64,000 bases of DNA from the NCBI GenBank assembly GCA_016124795.1, contig WGNB01000001.1, forward strand, positions 124,001 to 188,000. The letters are read 5' to 3'. The notes beneath the pieces were generated by a model. That model was given only the letters and a program-made list of their open reading frames with translations. It did not search any database and had not been told where the DNA came from. Shown piece after piece: positions 26,424-35,430 of this stretch. The first letter of the stretch is position 1. Each line of letters begins with the position of its first letter. Source of the DNA: Rhodopseudomonas sp. Its GTDB lineage: Bacteria > Pseudomonadota > Alphaproteobacteria > Rhizobiales > Xanthobacteraceae. Position numbers and translations under genes: made by a program.

Positions 26424-27242
26424 TCAGCCCTTGTGGTTCGCGTCGGTCTGCTCGAGCAAGCCCCGCAGGTGGCGGCTGTATCGGCCAAAAACCGCTTCCT
26501 CGCGAATATCGAGCGAGCGAGGCCGGGCAAAATCGATATCGAGAACTTCGACGATGCGGCCCGGCTTGTCGGAAACGACGACAACACGATCGGAGAGGAA
26601 CACGGCTTCGGAGATACTATGCGTGACGAACAAGGCCGTCTTGTTGGAATGCTGCCACAGGCTTTGCAGTTCGACGTTGAGTTCGTCGCGGGTCAGGGCA
26701 TCAAGCGCGCCGAATGGCTCATCCATCAAAAGGAGTTCCGGATCGTCAATCAGCGCCCGGCAGATCGCGGCGCGCTGTCGCATGCCGCCGGACAACTCCC
26801 AGGGTCGCTTATTCTCAAAGCCTTCCAGTCCGAACGTGGCCAGCAATTGCCGGGCCCGATCGCGGTAAGCCTTCGGCTTCTTGTTCTTGAAGTCGATCGG
26901 AAGAAGGACGTTGTCGATGATGGTCAGCCAGTTCAGTAGCACGTCACGCTGAAACACGAAGCCGAGGCCATCGAGGCCCCGACCGTGCAGATGAACGTGA
27001 CCCGTGGTGGCTTCCTCGAGCCCGGCGACAATCCGCAATAGCGTGGTCTTGCCGCATCCGCTGGGCCCGAGCAGGCTGATAAATTCTCCCTTCCGGATAT
27101 CGAGATTGACCGAGCCGAGAGCCGTGACCGCGCCATCCGAGGATTGATAGACCTTGCCGACGCCGTCAATTTCGATCGCGAGCGGGCGATCGTCACTGAG
27201 CGAAGGATTGTGGTCGACGTCGGATACTGCGGGCACGGCCAT
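26424..27242 (-). CDS. ABC transporter ATPase of the oxygenase operon
   Basis: 272 aa from the ATG at 27242 (MAVPAVSD). Walker A GPSGCGKTT, Q-loop in FQRDVLLNW, signature LSGGMRQRAAICRA, Walker B LLLMDEPFGALD and H-loop FVTHS are all present, matching SsuB/TauB. It starts 14 bases after the binding-protein stop, in the same operon. Confidence 0.92.
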   Translation of the reverse strand: MAVPAVSDVDHNPSLSDDRPLAIEIDGVGKVYQSSDGAVTALGSVNLDIRKGEFISLLGPSGCGKTTLLRIVAGLEEATTGHVHLHGRGLDGLGFVFQRDVLLNWLTIIDNVLLPIDFKNKKPKAYRDRARQLLATFGLEGFENKRPWELSGGMRQRAAICRALIDDPELLLMDEPFGALDALTRDELNVELQSLWQHSNKTALFVTHSISEAVFLSDRVVVVSDKPGRIVEVLDIDFARPRSLDIREEAVFGRYSRHLRGLLEQTDANHKG

Positions 27243-27256
27243 CTCGGGATCTGTCG

Positions 27257-28300
27257 TTATTTTCCGGCGACGATCGATTTGCCGTAGGCGGCGTCGATAT
27301 AGTCGTTGGTGAAATATTGCTCCGGCTTGGTGCCGGCGGCGATGACCTTGGCGGCTTCCATCACCTTGATCGCCTTCACCCATTCTTCCTTGCTTTGCAG
27401 GCCGGGGAAGGTGGTCTTGCCCTGGGTCCCGAAGTAGGACGCCTGGTTCAGGAACTCGGCTTTCAGGCGGGCCACGCTGGTCGAGGCATTCGGCCGTTGC
27501 TTCATGACGGCGGCAGCCGCTTCGTCGATATGGCCGTCGATGATGTAGGCCCACGCCGCCGACACGACACTGACGAAGCGCTTGATCGCGGGGCCTTTGG
27601 TCTTGAGCGACTCGGTATTGGCGATGATGCCGAAGGTCGGCAGGTTCATGCCGTAGTCGGCAAACAGCATCGATTTCGCCGGCCGCTTGTCCGTGACATG
27701 CGGCATGTCGGCGGGCACTGTGCCGACGAATCCGTCGGCGCCACCGGAAATGTAGGTCGAGATCTTGGCGGCAGCGGTCACGCCAACGAGGCTGAGGCTG
27801 CTCATCGGCACGCCGTTCTGGGCGAAGAACGGTTCAAGGAACGGCGATTCAAACGAGCCCGGCGTATAGACCAGTTTCTTGCCGGCAAAGTCCTTGACCG
27901 ATTTAACGTCGAGCTTGGCGTCGTAGATGATGCCGAGCGGGCTCTTCTGCATGTATTCGGCGACCGAAGTCACCGCCAGCCCTTTCGACGCGCCGACGGC
28001 CATCGACGACAGCGCGGCGTGACCGATATCGAACTTGCCATTGCCGACGAGTTGAACGGTGGTGATCGAACCATTGCCGTCCTCCATGGCGACGTCGAGG
28101 TTGGCGGCTTTGAACCAGCCTTTCTCCATCGCGAGATAAAGCGGCAGATGCATGACGTAAGGCGACCATTCGAGCCGCATGGTGAGCTTGTCGGCGGCAA
28201 CGGCGGGCGTTGCCGCGCCCAAAGCGGCGACGGCGAGCAACGACGCCAGTACCTGGCGTCGGTCGAACGAATAGTGTCGTTTCACGATACGTCGCAACAT
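27257..28300 (-). CDS. ABC transporter substrate-binding protein of the oxygenase operon
   Basis: 347 aa from the ATG at 28300; the frame is open much further upstream but that part overlaps the beta subunit in another phase. The N-terminus has a twin-arginine-like DRRQVLAS followed by a hydrophobic stretch ending AVA-AD, so Tat export is possible. The mature part (MRLEWSPYVMHLPLYLAMEKGWF) is the NMT1/SsuA fold. The ligand is unknown but probably the acid attacked by the linked oxygenase. Confidence 0.88.
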   Translation of the reverse strand: MLRRIVKRHYSFDRRQVLASLLAVAALGAATPAVAADKLTMRLEWSPYVMHLPLYLAMEKGWFKAANLDVAMEDGNGSITTVQLVGNGKFDIGHAALSSMAVGASKGLAVTSVAEYMQKSPLGIIYDAKLDVKSVKDFAGKKLVYTPGSFESPFLEPFFAQNGVPMSSLSLVGVTAAAKISTYISGGADGFVGTVPADMPHVTDKRPAKSMLFADYGMNLPTFGIIANTESLKTKGPAIKRFVSVVSAAWAYIIDGHIDEAAAAVMKQRPNASTSVARLKAEFLNQASYFGTQGKTTFPGLQSKEEWVKAIKVMEAAKVIAAGTKPEQYFTNDYIDAAYGKSIVAGK

Positions 28301-28383
28301 GAAGTCGTCTCCGGTTTTTAGTTTCGGTGAGATGGCGCGGCGGTTCAGACGCCGTCCGCGGCAGGCGTTTTGTCGGCGGCGTT

Positions 28384-28902
28384 TCAGGGCGGAAAGACGA
28401 TGCAGGTCGGGACCAGCACCGTGTCGTAGATGCAGTTGCGTTCCTTGAGCAGCAGCTTGTCGCCCTGCAAAAGAAATTTGTCGCGGTATTTGCCGCATTG
28501 AAGAAGGCGGGTCGGCTCGTCGATCAGCGTTTCGAGAATGATGTAGTTGGCCTGCGCGGTGACGATCTGGTCGTCGAAATCGGTGACCCGCACCTGGGCG
28601 ATGTGGTGCATGGTGTAGCGCGGCGCGAACATCTCGGTATTGGCGATGGCGTAGGCGCGGTCCTTGAGCATGCCCTTGCCTTCGCAGGACATCAGCGACA
28701 GCGGCAGGTTGGCGTCGGCGTTGTCGCGCGCGATCAGGCGATAGACGCCGTCGTCGGTGAAGAAGTCGGGCCAAGCTTCGATATCGCCACGGTCGAGCGT
28801 GTCGGCGTAGTCGCAGTTGAAGTCTTCGACCGCGAGGCGCAGGTCGCGCAACAGCGCGCGGTCGATCGGTTTGGCGGGGGGCGGCGCCGGCGCGTTCAGC
28901 AT
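28384..28902 (-). CDS. Aromatic ring-hydroxylating oxygenase beta subunit
   Basis: Structural small subunit (172 aa) of the alpha3beta3 Rieske oxygenase, cystatin/NTF2-like fold. The motifs DFNCDYADTLDRGDIEAWPDFFTDDGVYRL and RYTMHHIAQVRV are typical. The ATG at 28902 shares TGATG with the alpha-subunit stop; a GTG one codon earlier is possible. It lacks metal ligands as expected. Confidence 0.92.
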   Translation of the reverse strand: MLNAPAPPPAKPIDRALLRDLRLAVEDFNCDYADTLDRGDIEAWPDFFTDDGVYRLIARDNADANLPLSLMSCEGKGMLKDRAYAIANTEMFAPRYTMHHIAQVRVTDFDDQIVTAQANYIILETLIDEPTRLLQCGKYRDKFLLQGDKLLLKERNCIYDTVLVPTCIVFPP

Positions 28903-30173
28903 CACAGTCCCATTTCTTCGCGATAGTGGCGGTACATGCTACGGATGGCGCGATCGGTGATGACCACTTCGGGACCTTCGACGTCCTTGCCGAGCGGCGC
29001 GACGCCGTGACGCGGCACCGAATGCTGCATGCCGTCCTGCACGAACTTGATCGCTTCATTGTCGTCGATGCCGATGAAGCCGCCGGGACCGAAAATGTTG
29101 TTCTGGCGCAGTCGGTGCCGGTCCATGGCGTCGTCATCGTCGGCATAGCCGAAGGTGGTCCAGATCAGCATGAACTGGTTCGGACCCATTGGCACAATCT
29201 GACGGGCGCCGAGGATGTTGGTCTGGCGCAGCAGGATCAGGTTGGGCCAGATCGTTATGGCGTTGCTGGTCCAGGGCGAGTCCTTTTCGTGGATCAGTTC
29301 GATGACGCGCGGGTCGGCCAGTTGCATGGCGGCATGGAAAGAGCGGATTTCCTGCTTGCTGGTGTCGTTCTCCGGTCGCCCCTGCGGCCGCGCGTTGCAC
29401 AAGGTCGAGTGCCGGCCCTTGGCGTCGGTCATGATCATCGTCTTGTTGCCGGCGACGAATAGCCCGAAGGTCGTCAGATAAGTGTGCAGCAGCGTGGCGT
29501 GATAGGGGTCTTTCAGGTTTTCCTGATAGAGCTTCCAGTTGCCGGGCATGGTGTTGCGGTGGACGCCGAGCAGCTTGAGTGGACGACCGTCGAACACGGT
29601 ATCGAACTGGTCGAGCATGTCCGGCCCGAGGTAGTCCTCGAAGGATTCGATATCGTCGCGGAACGAGGCGAACACGACGCCGTGCCGGCAGGTGACGTTG
29701 AGGCTGCGCAGATTGTGCTCGTCGAGCTTGAAATCGGCGGGCATGCCGCCGACGCCCTTGACGCCGCGGCGAAACGGCACCGAGACCAGCGAGCCGGACA
29801 GGTCATAGGTCCATTGATGATAGGGACAGATGAATTGCTTGGTGCTGCCGCGATAGGTCTTGCAGAACTCGACGCCGCGATGGGCGCAGCGGTTCTCGAA
29901 AGCATGAACCGCGCCCTGTTCGTCGCGCGCCACGATGATCGGCGTCGCGCCGATATAGGAGCGGATATAGTCGCCCGGATTGGGTAACTCGACTTCGAGC
30001 GCGACGTAATTCCAGGTCTTGCCCTGAAAAATTCGGGCCTGTTCGAGGTCGTAGATGCGCTGATCGGTGTAGATCCAGTCCGGAATTTCGGACGGATCAT
30101 TAGGCCAATGCAGGTCGGACAGGTCCGGGCCTGCGTCGGCGCTCGGCGTGGGAAATCGGGCCGTGTTGGTCAT
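28902..30173 (-). CDS. Rieske non-heme iron oxygenase alpha subunit (salicylate 5-hydroxylase/anthranilate dioxygenase type)
   Basis: Catalytic subunit, 423 aa from the ATG at 30173 (AGGA 9 bases upstream). Rieske ligands are Cys96, His98, Cys116 and His119 (CAHRG, CPYHQW). The mononuclear iron site is in ENLKDPYHATLLH, with bridging Asp222 and ligands His225 and His230. The sequence resembles the NagG (salicylate 5-hydroxylase) and AndAc/AntA groups more than naphthalene or benzoate dioxygenases, by my recollection of those proteins. A salicylate-to-gentisate role would feed the gentisate dioxygenase at 49.2 kb, but substrate is inference. The operon order is alpha, beta, binding protein, ATPase, permease, ABM, ferredoxin. 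Confidence 0.9.
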   Translation of the reverse strand: MTNTARFPTPSADAGPDLSDLHWPNDPSEIPDWIYTDQRIYDLEQARIFQGKTWNYVALEVELPNPGDYIRSYIGATPIIVARDEQGAVHAFENRCAHRGVEFCKTYRGSTKQFICPYHQWTYDLSGSLVSVPFRRGVKGVGGMPADFKLDEHNLRSLNVTCRHGVVFASFRDDIESFEDYLGPDMLDQFDTVFDGRPLKLLGVHRNTMPGNWKLYQENLKDPYHATLLHTYLTTFGLFVAGNKTMIMTDAKGRHSTLCNARPQGRPENDTSKQEIRSFHAAMQLADPRVIELIHEKDSPWTSNAITIWPNLILLRQTNILGARQIVPMGPNQFMLIWTTFGYADDDDAMDRHRLRQNNIFGPGGFIGIDDNEAIKFVQDGMQHSVPRHGVAPLGKDVEGPEVVITDRAIRSMYRHYREEMGL

Positions 30174-30672
30174 CGGCGTCAATCCTGTTTGCCGTCGGTA
30201 GTGTCGCAGGCAGCGCCCCCGCGAGCAATCGGACAGCCTGAAGCAGCAATTTGTACCTTTTTTGGTATAGTGGATGCTTAAACTCTGTGCCAGCCTATAT
30301 AATTGGCATAATGTGAAACAACGTCCATAAAGCCGGCGGGTCATATGTTTTCGGGCCCACCGTTGATAAATCGCGACAAAGCGGACCAGGATGTCGGCTG
30401 CGACACGAAATCGGGGCAGAATGCGCGGCGAACTGTCGCAAAATCGGTACGCCGGGTCGCGCCATTTTCCCGCGAACGTGCAGGCGCTGCCTAGAAATTA
30501 ATCCCGGCGACGCCGCAGGCCAGCGTGGGGCCAGCGCAATTGTGCGTAGGACGGAGAGGTGGGGCCTTGGCCGCAAGGCATGGCCAAAGCGAACTGTGTC
30601 AATTTTGGGATTGATGTTTCTTTTTGGCGCGGCCGGGTCTAGGTTTATCCACCCGACCATGAGGACCGCACG
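30174..30672. other. 499-base intergenic region between divergent oxygenase operon and pyrC
   Basis: No convincing coding frame. It contains the TGTACC/GGTATA motif (30252-30269), an AT-rich stretch near 30295-30315 and presumably both divergent promoters. GAGGAC just before pyrC is its ribosome site. Nothing else is recognised. Confidence 0.6.
30252..30269. promoter_or_regulatory. Operator-like motif upstream of the oxygenase operon
   Basis: TGTACCTTTTTTGGTATA, a near-dyad TGTACC-N6-GGTATA 79-96 bases before the oxygenase alpha start. The same layout TGTw-CC-N8-TAyA recurs at 37607 and 46861, and more loosely at 41535, all in promoter regions of this catabolic block. Confidence 0.5.
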
Positions 30673-31722
30673 ATGCCCGATCGCATTACCATCACCAAGC
30701 CCGACGACTGGCATCTGCATGTCCGCGACAACGACATGATGCGCGCCGTCCTTGGCTATACGGCTGAGAAATTCGGCCGCGCCATCATGATGCCGAACCT
30801 TGTGCCGCCGGTCGCCACGACCGCCGATGCGGTGGCGTACCGGAAGCGGCTTCTGGCGGCGTTGCCGGCCGGCAATACGTTCGAACCCTTGATGACCTGT
30901 TATCTGACCGACGACACCGATCCCGACGATGTCGAACGCGGCTTCAGCGAAAAGGTCTTCACCGGCGTCAAGCTTTATCCGGCGAACGCCACGACCAACT
31001 CGGCGGCCGGCGTCACCGATTTCAAGAAGATCGTCCGCGTGCTCGAACGCATGCAGAAAATCGGCATTCCGCTGCTGATCCACGCCGAGAGCGTCGATCC
31101 GGCGGTCGACGTCTTCGATCGCGAGGCCGTTTTCATCGAGCGCACCTTCGAACCGTGGACCCGGCAATTTCCGGAGCTGCGTTTCATCCACGAGCATCTG
31201 TCGAGCAAGATCGGCTGCGATTTCGTGCGCTCGAAGACCGGCCAGGTCGGCGGTTCGATCACGCCGTATCATCTCGAACTCAACCGCACCGATTGGCTCG
31301 GTTGGGGCAACCGGCCTTATATGTATTGCATGCCGGTGATCAAGACCGAGCAGGACCGTCAGGCCTTGCGCAAGGCCGCGACCGGGGGCGAGAAGTGCTT
31401 CTTCCTCGGCACCGACTCGGCACCGCATTCCATTCACAAGAAGCTGGCCGTTGTCGGCGCCGCCGGTTTGTTCAATGCGCCGGTCGCGATCGAGACCTAT
31501 GCCAAGGTGTTCGACGAGGAAGGCGCGCTCGACAAGCTGGAAGCGTTCGCCTCGCTGAACGGGCCGGCGCATTATCGGCTGCCGCCGAACAAGGGCACGA
31601 TCACGCTGGAGCGGGTCTCATGGACCGCGCCCGAAGAGGTCAAGGTTCCGGGGCCGGAGGAGCGCGCGCTGGTCTATCGCGGCGGTGAGACCATCGAATG
31701 GAAGGTCACTCAGGTCTCGTAA
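30673..31722 (+). CDS. pyrC: Dihydroorotase, class II
   Basis: Zinc amidohydrolase that interconverts carbamoyl aspartate and dihydroorotate in pyrimidine synthesis. The 349-aa protein follows E. coli PyrC along its length. Metal ligands visible are His14 and His16 (HLHVRD), Lys100 (the carbamylated Lys in KLYPANATTNS), His137, His175 (HEHLSS) and Asp248 (GTDSAPH). GAGGAC precedes the ATG. It is a housekeeping gene inside a catabolic neighbourhood, followed at 21 bases by an amidase. Confidence 0.97.
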   Translation: MPDRITITKPDDWHLHVRDNDMMRAVLGYTAEKFGRAIMMPNLVPPVATTADAVAYRKRLLAALPAGNTFEPLMTCYLTDDTDPDDVERGFSEKVFTGVKLYPANATTNSAAGVTDFKKIVRVLERMQKIGIPLLIHAESVDPAVDVFDREAVFIERTFEPWTRQFPELRFIHEHLSSKIGCDFVRSKTGQVGGSITPYHLELNRTDWLGWGNRPYMYCMPVIKTEQDRQALRKAATGGEKCFFLGTDSAPHSIHKKLAVVGAAGLFNAPVAIETYAKVFDEEGALDKLEAFASLNGPAHYRLPPNKGTITLERVSWTAPEEVKVPGPEERALVYRGGETIEWKVTQVS

Positions 31723-31743
31723 CCGCAACGATACGGGCGCGCC

Positions 31744-33042
31744 ATGTCCTTGAATAAACTGTCCGCTGTCGAGATCGCGACCCAGGTCGCGGCCGGCACG
31801 ATCACCTGCGAACAGGTCGCGCGGGATTGTATCGCGCGGATGCAACAGCGCGAGCCTGTGCTGCGGGCCTGGTCCTATGTCGATCCGGATTTGATTCTGC
31901 GTCAGGCTAAAGCGCTCGACGCGCGGACCGTGCGGGGGCCGATGCATGGCGTGCCGGTCGGTGTGAAGGACATTATCGACACCGTCGACATGCCGACCGA
32001 AATGGGATCGCCGATTTATGCCGGCTACCGGCCGCAATCCGACGCCTCCTGCGTCGCGTTGTTGCGCGCGGCCGGCGCACTGATTTTCGGCAAGACCGTG
32101 ACGTGCGAATTCGCCGGCGCGACGCCGGGCATTACGACCAATCCGCACGATCCCGCGCGGACGCCGGGCGGTTCGTCGAGCGGGTCGGGCGCTGCCGTCG
32201 CTGATTTTATGGTGCCGCTGGCTTTCGGCACTCAGACCGGTGGTTCGGTGCAGCGACCGTCATCTTATTGCGGCATTGTCGGTTACAAGCCGAGTTACGG
32301 TCTGATCAATCCGCAGGGCGTGCGGCCGGCCGCCGAGTCGCTCGATACTGTTGGGCTGATGGCGCGCACCGTCGAAGACGTCGAATTGTCGGCGCGCGTA
32401 TTAACCGCTGGCGCGCCGGTGGCCTGGTTGCCGGGCGAGGCCCGTGTTCGGGTCGGTCTGTGCCGCACCTTCGCCTGGGACAAGGCCGAGGCGGCGACAC
32501 GCGATGCGATCGAGGACGCAGCGCGTCGGCTGTCGACAGCCGGCTTCGCAGTGAAAAACATTGAGTTGCCGGCGTCATGCAGCGATTTGCCGCTGACGCG
32601 TGAAACCATCAATGATTATGAGCGTGCCCGCGCCATGAGCTTCGAATGGCAGACGCATCGCGCGCAATTGAGTGAAGGCCTTGCCAGGACGATCGGCAAG
32701 GGGCTGACGATCCCACAGGCTCGCTATATCGATGCGCTCAACCTGGTCGAGCGCTGCCGTCGGGATGTCGCGCCTTTGTTCGAGCGCGTTGATGTGCTGT
32801 TGACGCCGACGGTGAACGGTGAGGCCCCGCTCGGGCTGTCGCATACCGGCGACCACGGCTTCCAAAGCATCTGGACCCAGTTGCGGCTGCCGGCCATCAC
32901 GTTGCCGACCCATGCCGGGCCGAACGGAATGCCGGTTGGCTTACAGCTTATCGGTCCGCTTTATGAGGATCGCGCGTTGTTGGCGGCGGCACAATTGATC
33001 TTTCGTGCGCTCGGTCGCGGACCGGTTATCCACGCCGCCTGA
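31744..33042 (+). CDS. Amidase-signature family amidohydrolase
   Basis: Hydrolase of carboxamides, 432 aa. The Ser-cisSer-Lys triad is visible as Lys75 (GVKDIID), Ser144 (PGGSSSGSG) and Ser168 (GTQTGGSVQRP), with the usual 24-residue gap between the two serines. It is not part of a gatCAB set. It starts 21 bases after pyrC and may share its transcript. It could release ammonia from an aromatic or aliphatic amide, or act on allophanate-like or carbamoyl compounds. The substrate cannot be read from sequence. Confidence 0.88.
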   Translation: MSLNKLSAVEIATQVAAGTITCEQVARDCIARMQQREPVLRAWSYVDPDLILRQAKALDARTVRGPMHGVPVGVKDIIDTVDMPTEMGSPIYAGYRPQSDASCVALLRAAGALIFGKTVTCEFAGATPGITTNPHDPARTPGGSSSGSGAAVADFMVPLAFGTQTGGSVQRPSSYCGIVGYKPSYGLINPQGVRPAAESLDTVGLMARTVEDVELSARVLTAGAPVAWLPGEARVRVGLCRTFAWDKAEAATRDAIEDAARRLSTAGFAVKNIELPASCSDLPLTRETINDYERARAMSFEWQTHRAQLSEGLARTIGKGLTIPQARYIDALNLVERCRRDVAPLFERVDVLLTPTVNGEAPLGLSHTGDHGFQSIWTQLRLPAITLPTHAGPNGMPVGLQLIGPLYEDRALLAAAQLIFRALGRGPVIHAA

Positions 33043-33068
33043 CGCCCCCCTGAACGGATCGCGGCGGA

Positions 33069-35399
33069 TTACGCGCCGGCTTGCTGCAGGCGCGCGGCAA
33101 GCTCCGTCGGGCGGATCGGGAACTGGTTGATCCGCACGCCGAATTCCGAGATCGCGTCTTCGATGGCCGAGGCGACCGCCGCCGGGATCGCGATGACGCC
33201 GGATTCGCCGACACCTTTGACGCCCAAAGGGTTCAGCGGCGTTGGCGATTCACGATGCCCGAGTTCGAAAGTCGGAATTTCGCTGGCGGTAACCAGCAGG
33301 TAGTCGGCGAATGTGGCGGTGAGCGGCTGTCCGTCTTCGCTGTATCCCATCCATTCGTAGAGTGCATTGCCGATACCGTGCGCGATGGCGCCGACGATCT
33401 GGCCTTCGACGATGCCGGGATGGATGATGGTCCCCGCATCATGAATGAAGACGACGCGCGTGACCTTGACCTGTCCGGTCACCGTATCGACCTCAACCTC
33501 GGCGACGGTCGATCCGTTGCCGTAGGTCATGGCGTCGATCACGACCGCTTCGGTTGCTTCGAGGCCGGGCGGCAAATTGCCGGGCAGGCGAAAGCCGGCG
33601 GCGCCAGCCATGGCTTCGGCGATCTTGCCGAGCGTCAGGGTCATGCCGGGCGCGCCTTTGACGACGACATGGTCACCTTCGATATCGAGATCGGCGGCGT
33701 CGGCTTCCATCAGGTGGCTGGCCGCTTCGAGAACTTTCTTGCGCACGGTCACAGCGGCGACGTGAGCCGAGGAGCCCGCCATCACGGTCTGCCGGCTGTT
33801 GAAGCCGCCGAAGCCGATCGCGACTTTGGCGGAATCGCCGGTGGTAACGACGATGCGCTCCATTGCGCCGCCGAGTTGTTCGGCGACCACCTGCGCCAGC
33901 ATGGTTTTGGTGCTCTGGCCCATCGCAGCCGCGCCGGTCGCAACCTGGATCATGCCGGAGGGCGTGACGCGGATTGTAACCTGCTCATAAGGCCCGCGGC
34001 CGGTCGCCTCGACGAAATTGGCGACACCCATGCCGATGAATTTGCCTTTGGCGCGCGCCGATTGCTGGCGCACGGCAAAATCGTTCCACCCGGCTTTGCT
34101 CAGCGCATCGGCCTGACAGGCTGGATAGTCGCCGGAGTCGAGTACGATCGGGATGCCGCCGCGCGTCACGAAGCCCTTGGTGTAAGGCATGGCGTCGGCC
34201 GGCACGAGATTGCGGCGGCGGATTTCACCACGGTCGATGTGGAGTTCGCGCGCGGCGAGATCGAGCAGTCGCTCCATCACGAAGACGCCTTGCGGCTGGC
34301 CGGCGCCGCGCACCGGCGTCACCGGTACCTTGTTGGTCAAGGCGACTTTCACGTCCATCCGGTAGGCTGGAATATCGTAGGCCAGCGACAGCGCCGCCAC
34401 CGCGCCCTGCGGTACGGTGAGGCCGCGCGCGGTATAGGCGCCGTGATCGTGAAGTAGCGTGCCACGCACGCCGAGTACCTTGCCGTCATGATCGAGCGCG
34501 ATTTCGGCGTCGCAATACTGGTCGCGCTCCTGCGTCGTGGCGATGAAGTGTTCGCGCCGGTCTTCGATCCATTTGACCGGTTTTCCGAGCACGATCGCCG
34601 CAATCGTGACGGCGGCCTCTTCGGGATAAAAGACCAGCTTGGGTCCGAAGCCGCCGCCGACATCGGGTGTGACCACGCGGATTGTCTCGGCCTCGCGGCC
34701 GAGTATTTGCGCGAGGAGCCGCGCGCCGACCAATGGCGTCTGCGTCGAACTCCATAGCGTCAGCCGATCATCGACCGGATCGAGTGTGGCGACGCAGCCG
34801 CGGTTTTCCATCGCGGCGGCGCAGCCGCGGTGCATCCAATAGGAGTCCTTGAAGACATGGGGCGCATTGGCGAAAGCGGCATCGACGTCGCCATAGGAAC
34901 TGGAAAAGGCCGCTATCAGATTGTCCGGACCGTCGCTGTGCGCCAGGGCCGCGCCTTCCGCCAGGGCGTGCCGGCAGTCGGCAATCGCCGGCAGGACGTC
35001 GAAGTCGATATTGACGAGGGTAACGGCATCTTCGGCGAGATAGGGATCGTCGGCGATCACCATCGCCAGCGCCTCGCCGACATGGACGGCTTCGTCACCG
35101 GCCAGAATGGGACGGTCGCGTTGTTGCTTATAGGTGCGATCGGGCAGGGCGACGACCAGCCGGTCGGTGAGCGCATGCTTGCGGATATCGTCGCGCGTCA
35201 AGACGGCGCGAACGCCGGGCATGGCGAGCGCGGCGCTGACGTCGATCGACAGAATGCTGGCGTGGGCGTGCGGGCTGCGGACGAAGGCGGCATGCAGCAT
35301 GCCGTCCATATGAATATCGGCAACGAACCGGCCTTGGCCGATCAGCAGATTGCGATCTTCCAGCCGTGGCGTGCTCTGGCCAAAGGTCTTTGTCGTCAC
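33069..35399 (-). CDS. Molybdenum hydroxylase large subunit (xanthine dehydrogenase family), without its own small subunits
   Basis: 776-aa molybdopterin-binding protein of the CoxL/XdhB type, starting at GTG 35399. The Moco-binding region begins GGGFGPKLVFYPEE. The active-site loop reads PVRGAGQP, so it is not the AYxCSFR loop of true CO dehydrogenase, and the catalytic Glu is Glu732 in KGVGESG. It lies last in a minus-strand set after a quinone oxidoreductase and an XRE regulator. No FAD or [2Fe-2S] subunit is adjacent on this strand; coxM- and coxS-like genes lie 2 kb away on the other strand. Probably hydroxylates an aromatic or N-heterocyclic substrate. Confidence 0.85.
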   Translation of the reverse strand: MTTKTFGQSTPRLEDRNLLIGQGRFVADIHMDGMLHAAFVRSPHAHASILSIDVSAALAMPGVRAVLTRDDIRKHALTDRLVVALPDRTYKQQRDRPILAGDEAVHVGEALAMVIADDPYLAEDAVTLVNIDFDVLPAIADCRHALAEGAALAHSDGPDNLIAAFSSSYGDVDAAFANAPHVFKDSYWMHRGCAAAMENRGCVATLDPVDDRLTLWSSTQTPLVGARLLAQILGREAETIRVVTPDVGGGFGPKLVFYPEEAAVTIAAIVLGKPVKWIEDRREHFIATTQERDQYCDAEIALDHDGKVLGVRGTLLHDHGAYTARGLTVPQGAVAALSLAYDIPAYRMDVKVALTNKVPVTPVRGAGQPQGVFVMERLLDLAARELHIDRGEIRRRNLVPADAMPYTKGFVTRGGIPIVLDSGDYPACQADALSKAGWNDFAVRQQSARAKGKFIGMGVANFVEATGRGPYEQVTIRVTPSGMIQVATGAAAMGQSTKTMLAQVVAEQLGGAMERIVVTTGDSAKVAIGFGGFNSRQTVMAGSSAHVAAVTVRKKVLEAASHLMEADAADLDIEGDHVVVKGAPGMTLTLGKIAEAMAGAAGFRLPGNLPPGLEATEAVVIDAMTYGNGSTVAEVEVDTVTGQVKVTRVVFIHDAGTIIHPGIVEGQIVGAIAHGIGNALYEWMGYSEDGQPLTATFADYLLVTASEIPTFELGHRESPTPLNPLGVKGVGESGVIAIPAAVASAIEDAISEFGVRINQFPIRPTELAARLQQAGA

Positions 35400-35430
35400 G
35401 CGCGCGGGTCCGAGGCCAGGGAAACAATCA

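Noticed and set aside
27257-29146. Single 629-residue protein including the binding protein
   Set aside because: The N-terminal ~280 codons overlap the oxygenase beta and alpha genes in another frame; the binding protein has its own ATG and signal peptide at 28300.
30287-30300. Sigma-54-like TGGCAC on the minus strand upstream of the oxygenase operon
   Set aside because: The downstream element expected five bases later (TTGC) is absent (TTAAGC instead), so it does not meet the -24/-12 consensus.
30673-31722. PyrC reinterpreted as a catabolic cyclic amidohydrolase
   Set aside because: The protein follows E. coli PyrC across its full length with all metal ligands; a housekeeping role is far more likely.
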